The notes under the pieces: generated by a model
The model's input: the letters and a program-made list of their open reading frames with translations, nothing else
What the model was told of the DNA's origin: nothing
Databases searched by the model: none
IMG/VR virus record: IMGVR_UViG_3300020159_000858
Coordinates: 1-27,570 of that record
Strand: one strand, 5' to 3'
DNA length: 27,570 nucleotides
Source of the DNA: a virus
Shown: positions 24,288 to 27,570 of the stretch, in pieces
Layout of the letters: each line of letters begins with the position of its first letter
Numbering within the stretch: the first letter of the stretch is position 1
Translations under genes and position numbers: made by a program

Positions 24288-25472
24288 ATGAAATATCTAC
24301 ATCAGTATATTGAAAACTCTGAAGATCCTACTATCAACTTCTTGCTAGGTCAAGAATATGAAAACATAGGACAGACCGGTGCAGCAGTGAGTTTTTATCT
24401 ACGCACCGCAGAACGCAGCACCACTGATCAACAACAATACGAAGCACTCATGCGATGCTGTATCTGTTTGGAAAAACAAAAAACTCGAGACGACACTGAA
24501 AAAGGACTGCTGCTCAAAGCCATTGCATTGCTTTCAGATCGTCCTGAAGCATATTTCTTGTTGAGTAGATTATACGAAAAACGAAAAGAATGGCAGGAGA
24601 GTTATACCACAGCAGTGTTGGGATTGACCTATGGTAACTTTGATCTCACTCCGGTGATCACTGATCAGTATCCGGGCTATTGTGGATTGCTGTTCCAGAA
24701 AGGTGTGGCAAGCTGGCATGTGGGACTCACCGAACAAAGTCGTCAGATCATGGTACATCTGAAAGACAACTTTGCCATGCATCAGATTTATATAGATGCT
24801 ATCAATCACAACTTAAAGATCTGTGGTTTTCCTAAGTCCCCATGGGTAGAAACAAAGTCAGCACCTGCTGTGCATATTTCTCGAACCAGTTCTACTTTGA
24901 TTAACTCACAACCCAGACCAGGTGTATGGATTGTAGATAACTTTTATCAAAACCCTGATGCTATCAGGAAGATGGCATTGGAACAAGAATACGATCAAGG
25001 TGGCATTGGAAAGTATTACATAGGCAATCGCACTCGACAACAGTTCTTGTTTCCTGGGTTGAAAGAAGAATTTGAATACATCATGAATCGCCGGATTGAG
25101 AAGTGGGAAGAACACGGAATGAATGGTAGATTCCAAGTATGCAAAGAAGGTGAACCCCTGGTGTATCACTGCGATCCACAACGGTGGGCAGGCATGCTGT
25201 ATCTAACACCCGACGCACCTTATCAAACAGGCACATCTACCCATGCATTAAAAGGCACAGATGTGCGTCATCTTAGTCATCCGGACATAACAAAATGTTT
25301 CAGACCCGGCAGCCAGAACCTAGATAGAACTATATTTGAGCCAGTTGACAACTTTGGCAATGTATACAATCGGTTGATTATCTTCAATGCCGGATACTTG
25401 CATTCAGCCACAGACTACTTTGGATACAACAACGAAAACTGCCGATTGTGGCAGATGTTCTTCTTTGATTAG
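24288..25472 (+). CDS. TPR-like protein with 2OG-Fe(II) oxygenase domain (DUF6445-like)
   Basis: This 394-residue protein has TPR-like helices over about residues 1-190 (FLLGQEYENIGQTGAAVSFY; AYFLLSRLYEKRKEWQESY). The C-terminal half begins GVWIVDNFYQNPDAIRKMAL (about 213-232) and has the double-stranded beta-helix metal site: His294 and Asp296 in YHCDPQRWAGMLYLTPDAP, and distal His372 in NAGYLHSATDYFG, with Arg386 as candidate 2-oxoglutarate anchor. Enzymes of this type hydroxylate proteins or small molecules using Fe(II), O2 and 2-oxoglutarate. The gene begins one base after the propeller/FkbM/radical SAM gene, so the two are almost surely co-translated. Its 3' end overlaps the convergent Nudix gene by 4 bases. 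The substrate is unknown. Confidence 0.75.
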   Translation: MKYLHQYIENSEDPTINFLLGQEYENIGQTGAAVSFYLRTAERSTTDQQQYEALMRCCICLEKQKTRDDTEKGLLLKAIALLSDRPEAYFLLSRLYEKRKEWQESYTTAVLGLTYGNFDLTPVITDQYPGYCGLLFQKGVASWHVGLTEQSRQIMVHLKDNFAMHQIYIDAINHNLKICGFPKSPWVETKSAPAVHISRTSSTLINSQPRPGVWIVDNFYQNPDAIRKMALEQEYDQGGIGKYYIGNRTRQQFLFPGLKEEFEYIMNRRIEKWEEHGMNGRFQVCKEGEPLVYHCDPQRWAGMLYLTPDAPYQTGTSTHALKGTDVRHLSHPDITKCFRPGSQNLDRTIFEPVDNFGNVYNRLIIFNAGYLHSATDYFGYNNENCRLWQMFFFD

Positions 25473-25900
25473 ACGCAGGTAATTTCTAAACTTGTGATTT
25501 TCTTTTGGATAGCATCTAGGTTCACAGTGTTCCACAGTCCAGGATGCAATGGTCTGGGCCACCGCCCACTCTTTATCCAAGCATAACCCACATGTTCATA
25601 GTTGAGTTCAGGAATAAACTCATGATCCACTCTGCACCAGAATGTATGATATTCAAACCCACCATCAGACGATGTGAATTTTTCAATAGGTATCAGCTGC
25701 TGGTAATCGGGCATGCTGCCCAATTCTTCTGCACATTCACGTTCCACTGCTGAAATCAGTGTTTCAGTAGGCTCTACTTTGCCACCAGCAAGCCCCCAAG
25801 TGTCTGGATATTTTGAATCATTACGCAGTAGATACAGATAGCAGCGGGTTCTCACGCAGTAGAAACAAACCCCTACTGCTTTTACAATACCAGATTCCAT
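25469..25900 (-). CDS. Nudix hydrolase
   Basis: This 143-residue protein has a full Nudix box at residues 40-62: Gly40, Glu46, Arg54-Glu55, Glu58-Glu59, Gly61, with the last position Ser instead of a hydrophobic residue. WGLAGGKVEPTE precedes the catalytic helix. The family cleaves nucleoside diphosphates linked to another group (nucleotide sugars, dinucleotides, oxidised NTPs); the preceding YPDTWGLAGGK and C-terminal GYAWIKSGRWPRPLHPGLW fit the MutT/NTP-type. Its start overlaps the end of the gp15-like gene by 19 bases, so it is translationally coupled to a late structural gene. Substrate cannot be decided; nucleotide-sugar turnover would fit the neighbouring glycan genes. Confidence 0.9.
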   Translation of the reverse strand: MESGIVKAVGVCFYCVRTRCYLYLLRNDSKYPDTWGLAGGKVEPTETLISAVERECAEELGSMPDYQQLIPIEKFTSSDGGFEYHTFWCRVDHEFIPELNYEHVGYAWIKSGRWPRPLHPGLWNTVNLDAIQKKITSLEITCV

Positions 25901-27288
25901 GAGCCTCCGGTATACAACCCATCAATGCTTTTGACCCATTTAGTTCCATCCCAGAAGTATTGGATACCAGTGGTTAAATTTGTCACATATTGCGGACCTG
26001 CGGTACCTTGGCTTTGAAACGCCACTACCCACCTTGTTCCATCAAATTCAATAATATCATTAGCATTGGCAATCAATGGTTGTCCAATAGCGCCAACCCA
26101 GGCTATAGGATTGCTTGGATTGGCAGCATTACCGGTGCCTTCATTCAGCAAATATCGTTGTCCAGTTAGACTGCTATCTAACCCATCCCCTGGCCCAGCA
26201 GTCAACGGGTTAACCACAGCATCCACAGGACTTAAAGTATTTTGTGGTGCGGTGTCTGGATCAATATTGATAATCAACAATCGATCATCGGCAGGATTCA
26301 CAGCAACTGTGCCTATTATACTTGAATCAGGTGCCCAGGGATTATCCAAAGTGATGTAACTGATTCCTGGGCGTAACACACCGTACGCACCAATCACAGT
26401 GGGCCAAGTTATTTGAGGATTTTCTACTATAGGAAAAGTAAATGTATCCAAACTGATACGGTCTGGATTCACTGGTTGTGCAGGTTGTAACACTTGTAGC
26501 TGTCCATCCAACAACAACACTTGATATCCCCAGGGAGTGACTTTGACTCTAGTACCCAACAACAAATCATTGTCGGTAAGAGCGTTCACGGCATCACCTT
26601 GTGCATCAAATATGCTGGCAATCACACGTTCTACCACACCCAATTTCTTGATCTTGGCCGGACTACTGATCCAGATGGGCAAGCTAAAAGTCATGGTCAT
26701 GATGTCAATGGGATTTTCAGTACCCTGAGGAATACTTCTGCTGCTCCACCGCACATTGTCAAGATTACACACAGTGAGACTGGTCCAATCAATGTAGTTG
26801 TCTGTAGCTTGTATCTCTAGCGCAGGATTAAACAGCGTAGCAATCTGTTCAAACAACTGCATTTTTTGATTGGTATTTGATGTCCAAATATCCAAGTCTA
26901 TGGTCAGCTTGTAAGGCACAGGCATGAGTCTTTCAATTTGAAATGCATTGCCTTGTGTGGTTTCGTAGCTTTCTGTACCTGCGTCATATGTGCGTTGACG
27001 TACCATCATCTTGTTCACATGGTACGGCTCTTGCATGCGTTCTCGGTCATAGGTCAGTCCAGTGATGTGAAATGTCATCATTGGTGTGGCGTTTAGACTG
27101 TTGGCTGAGTTTTGATTCAAGATGGTCTGTGCTTGTCTGCTGGCATCACCATATCGTATGGGTACACGGATTAAATCACTTGTGCCTTGTTCGTTGCGTC
27201 CGTATTCGACTTCAAACAAGCTGAACATGCGAGTGAATTGCAGTAGATATCGACGTATCTGATCATCATTGAAAAACATCTGGGTCAT
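25882..27288 (-). CDS. 15: Tail sheath stabiliser, gp15-like, with C-terminal extension
   Basis: This 468-residue protein begins MTQMFFNDDQIRRYLLQFTR, and its first 230 residues resemble T4 gp15 (272 residues): an RRY helix, an IRVPIRYGDASRQ segment (about 41-53), and KLTIDLDIWTSNTNQKMQLF then LFNPALEIQATDN (about 127-160). In T4, gp15 caps the tail tube and sheath and joins the tail to the head. The last 200 or so residues have no T4 counterpart: a beta-rich part with Trp-containing repeats (EFDGTRWVVAF; FWDGTKWVKSIDG; GGSWNLVL). The ATG overlaps the upstream gene's stop (ATGA). It is on the opposite strand to the head genes. Confidence 0.7.
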   Translation of the reverse strand: MTQMFFNDDQIRRYLLQFTRMFSLFEVEYGRNEQGTSDLIRVPIRYGDASRQAQTILNQNSANSLNATPMMTFHITGLTYDRERMQEPYHVNKMMVRQRTYDAGTESYETTQGNAFQIERLMPVPYKLTIDLDIWTSNTNQKMQLFEQIATLFNPALEIQATDNYIDWTSLTVCNLDNVRWSSRSIPQGTENPIDIMTMTFSLPIWISSPAKIKKLGVVERVIASIFDAQGDAVNALTDNDLLLGTRVKVTPWGYQVLLLDGQLQVLQPAQPVNPDRISLDTFTFPIVENPQITWPTVIGAYGVLRPGISYITLDNPWAPDSSIIGTVAVNPADDRLLIINIDPDTAPQNTLSPVDAVVNPLTAGPGDGLDSSLTGQRYLLNEGTGNAANPSNPIAWVGAIGQPLIANANDIIEFDGTRWVVAFQSQGTAGPQYVTNLTTGIQYFWDGTKWVKSIDGLYTGGSWNLVL

Positions 27289-27570
27289 AGTCTATGCTCT
27301 GGATATAATACTTCGTCAATGAACTTCTTAATCACGGCTTCCTCCACACCCATACTGATCATGCTGCGAGCCACATGTGGATTCAATTTGTTGTTGGCAT
27401 TGTATCGACTTTGATTTGGCCAGTAGTCATGTTCAGACTGTGCAGTTTGGCCCACATTGTTTAGATAGTAATCCAAGTTTGATTCGGCCAGCTGGCATAA
27501 GTTTTCCAGTTCGGCTTCGTCGCTAACATTGCCAGCGGCCACAATGTTTGAACTAAAAATTTCAGACGCC
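27285..27570 (-). CDS. Unknown protein, C-terminal fragment (5' partial)
   Basis: The frame is open to the right edge, so only the last 94 residues are seen (an internal GTG at 27542 is not required as start). The fragment is mostly helical and Asn-rich: ENLCQLAESNLDYYLNNVGQ, then a C-terminal helical part MGVEEAVIKKFIDEVLYPEH. It overlaps the gp15-like gene by ATGA and is in the same operon. In T4 the gene before 15 is 14 (neck protein), so a neck or tail-completion protein is a fair positional guess, but I see no motif to confirm it. Confidence 0.6.
   Translation of the reverse strand, partial: ASEIFSSNIVAAGNVSDEAELENLCQLAESNLDYYLNNVGQTAQSEHDYWPNQSRYNANNKLNPHVARSMISMGVEEAVIKKFIDEVLYPEHRL

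Noticed and set aside
1-27570. tRNA genes, insertion sequences, integrase or attachment sites
   Set aside because: No cloverleaf-like sequence, transposase, integrase or flanking direct repeats were recognised by eye on either strand.

Overview
The window is a stretch of a T4-like tailed phage genome (myovirus, class Caudoviricetes). The clearest evidence is an ordered T4-type head block on the + strand: portal gp20, a small conserved protein, a gp67-like prohead core protein, prohead protease gp21, scaffold gp22 and major capsid protein gp23. Base composition is moderate, and I see no photosynthesis genes or tRNAs. The modules around the head genes (collagen-like and YadA-head-like fibres, TPR-glycosyltransferases, FkbM methyltransferase, radical SAM, 2OG-Fe(II) oxygenase) are of a kind common in aquatic T4-like phages. 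The host cannot be read from the sequence.

Layout. 1-2046: a structural protein with tape-measure-like features, cut by the left edge. 2063-8057: the head morphogenesis block, closed by a strong UUCG-loop terminator at 8082-8107. 8165-11014: a fibre or adhesin with two blocks of YadA-head-like repeats. 11024-13249: a 22-codon mini-ORF, then an exact consensus sigma70 promoter driving two overlapping glycosyltransferase-like genes. 13229-14380, minus strand: a TPR plus GT9-like glycosyltransferase. 14524-15351: a structural protein with its own leader. 15400-15987: a DUF115/sialyltransferase-like gene whose ribosome binding site lies inside a terminator hairpin. 16040-21628: a 1862-residue fibre with three uninterrupted collagen-like Gly-X-Y blocks (83, 125 and 38 triplets) and a conserved C-terminal domain. 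21662-25472: a beta-propeller/FkbM/radical-SAM fusion and a TPR/2OG-oxygenase protein. 25469-27570, minus strand: a Nudix hydrolase, a gp15-like tail sheath stabiliser with a long C-terminal extension, and a partial gene.

How the genes may work together. The head genes build and mature the capsid. The two large repetitive proteins look like receptor-binding or capsid-decorating fibres. Interleaved with them are about seven genes whose domains act on sugars, methyl groups or side chains. I infer a surface-modification locus acting either on the phage's own fibres or on the host envelope; this is the candidate undescribed system. Regulation appears mixed: T4-type late promoter motifs (RTAAATA) precede several structural genes, while the glycosyltransferase pair has a perfect host sigma70 promoter.
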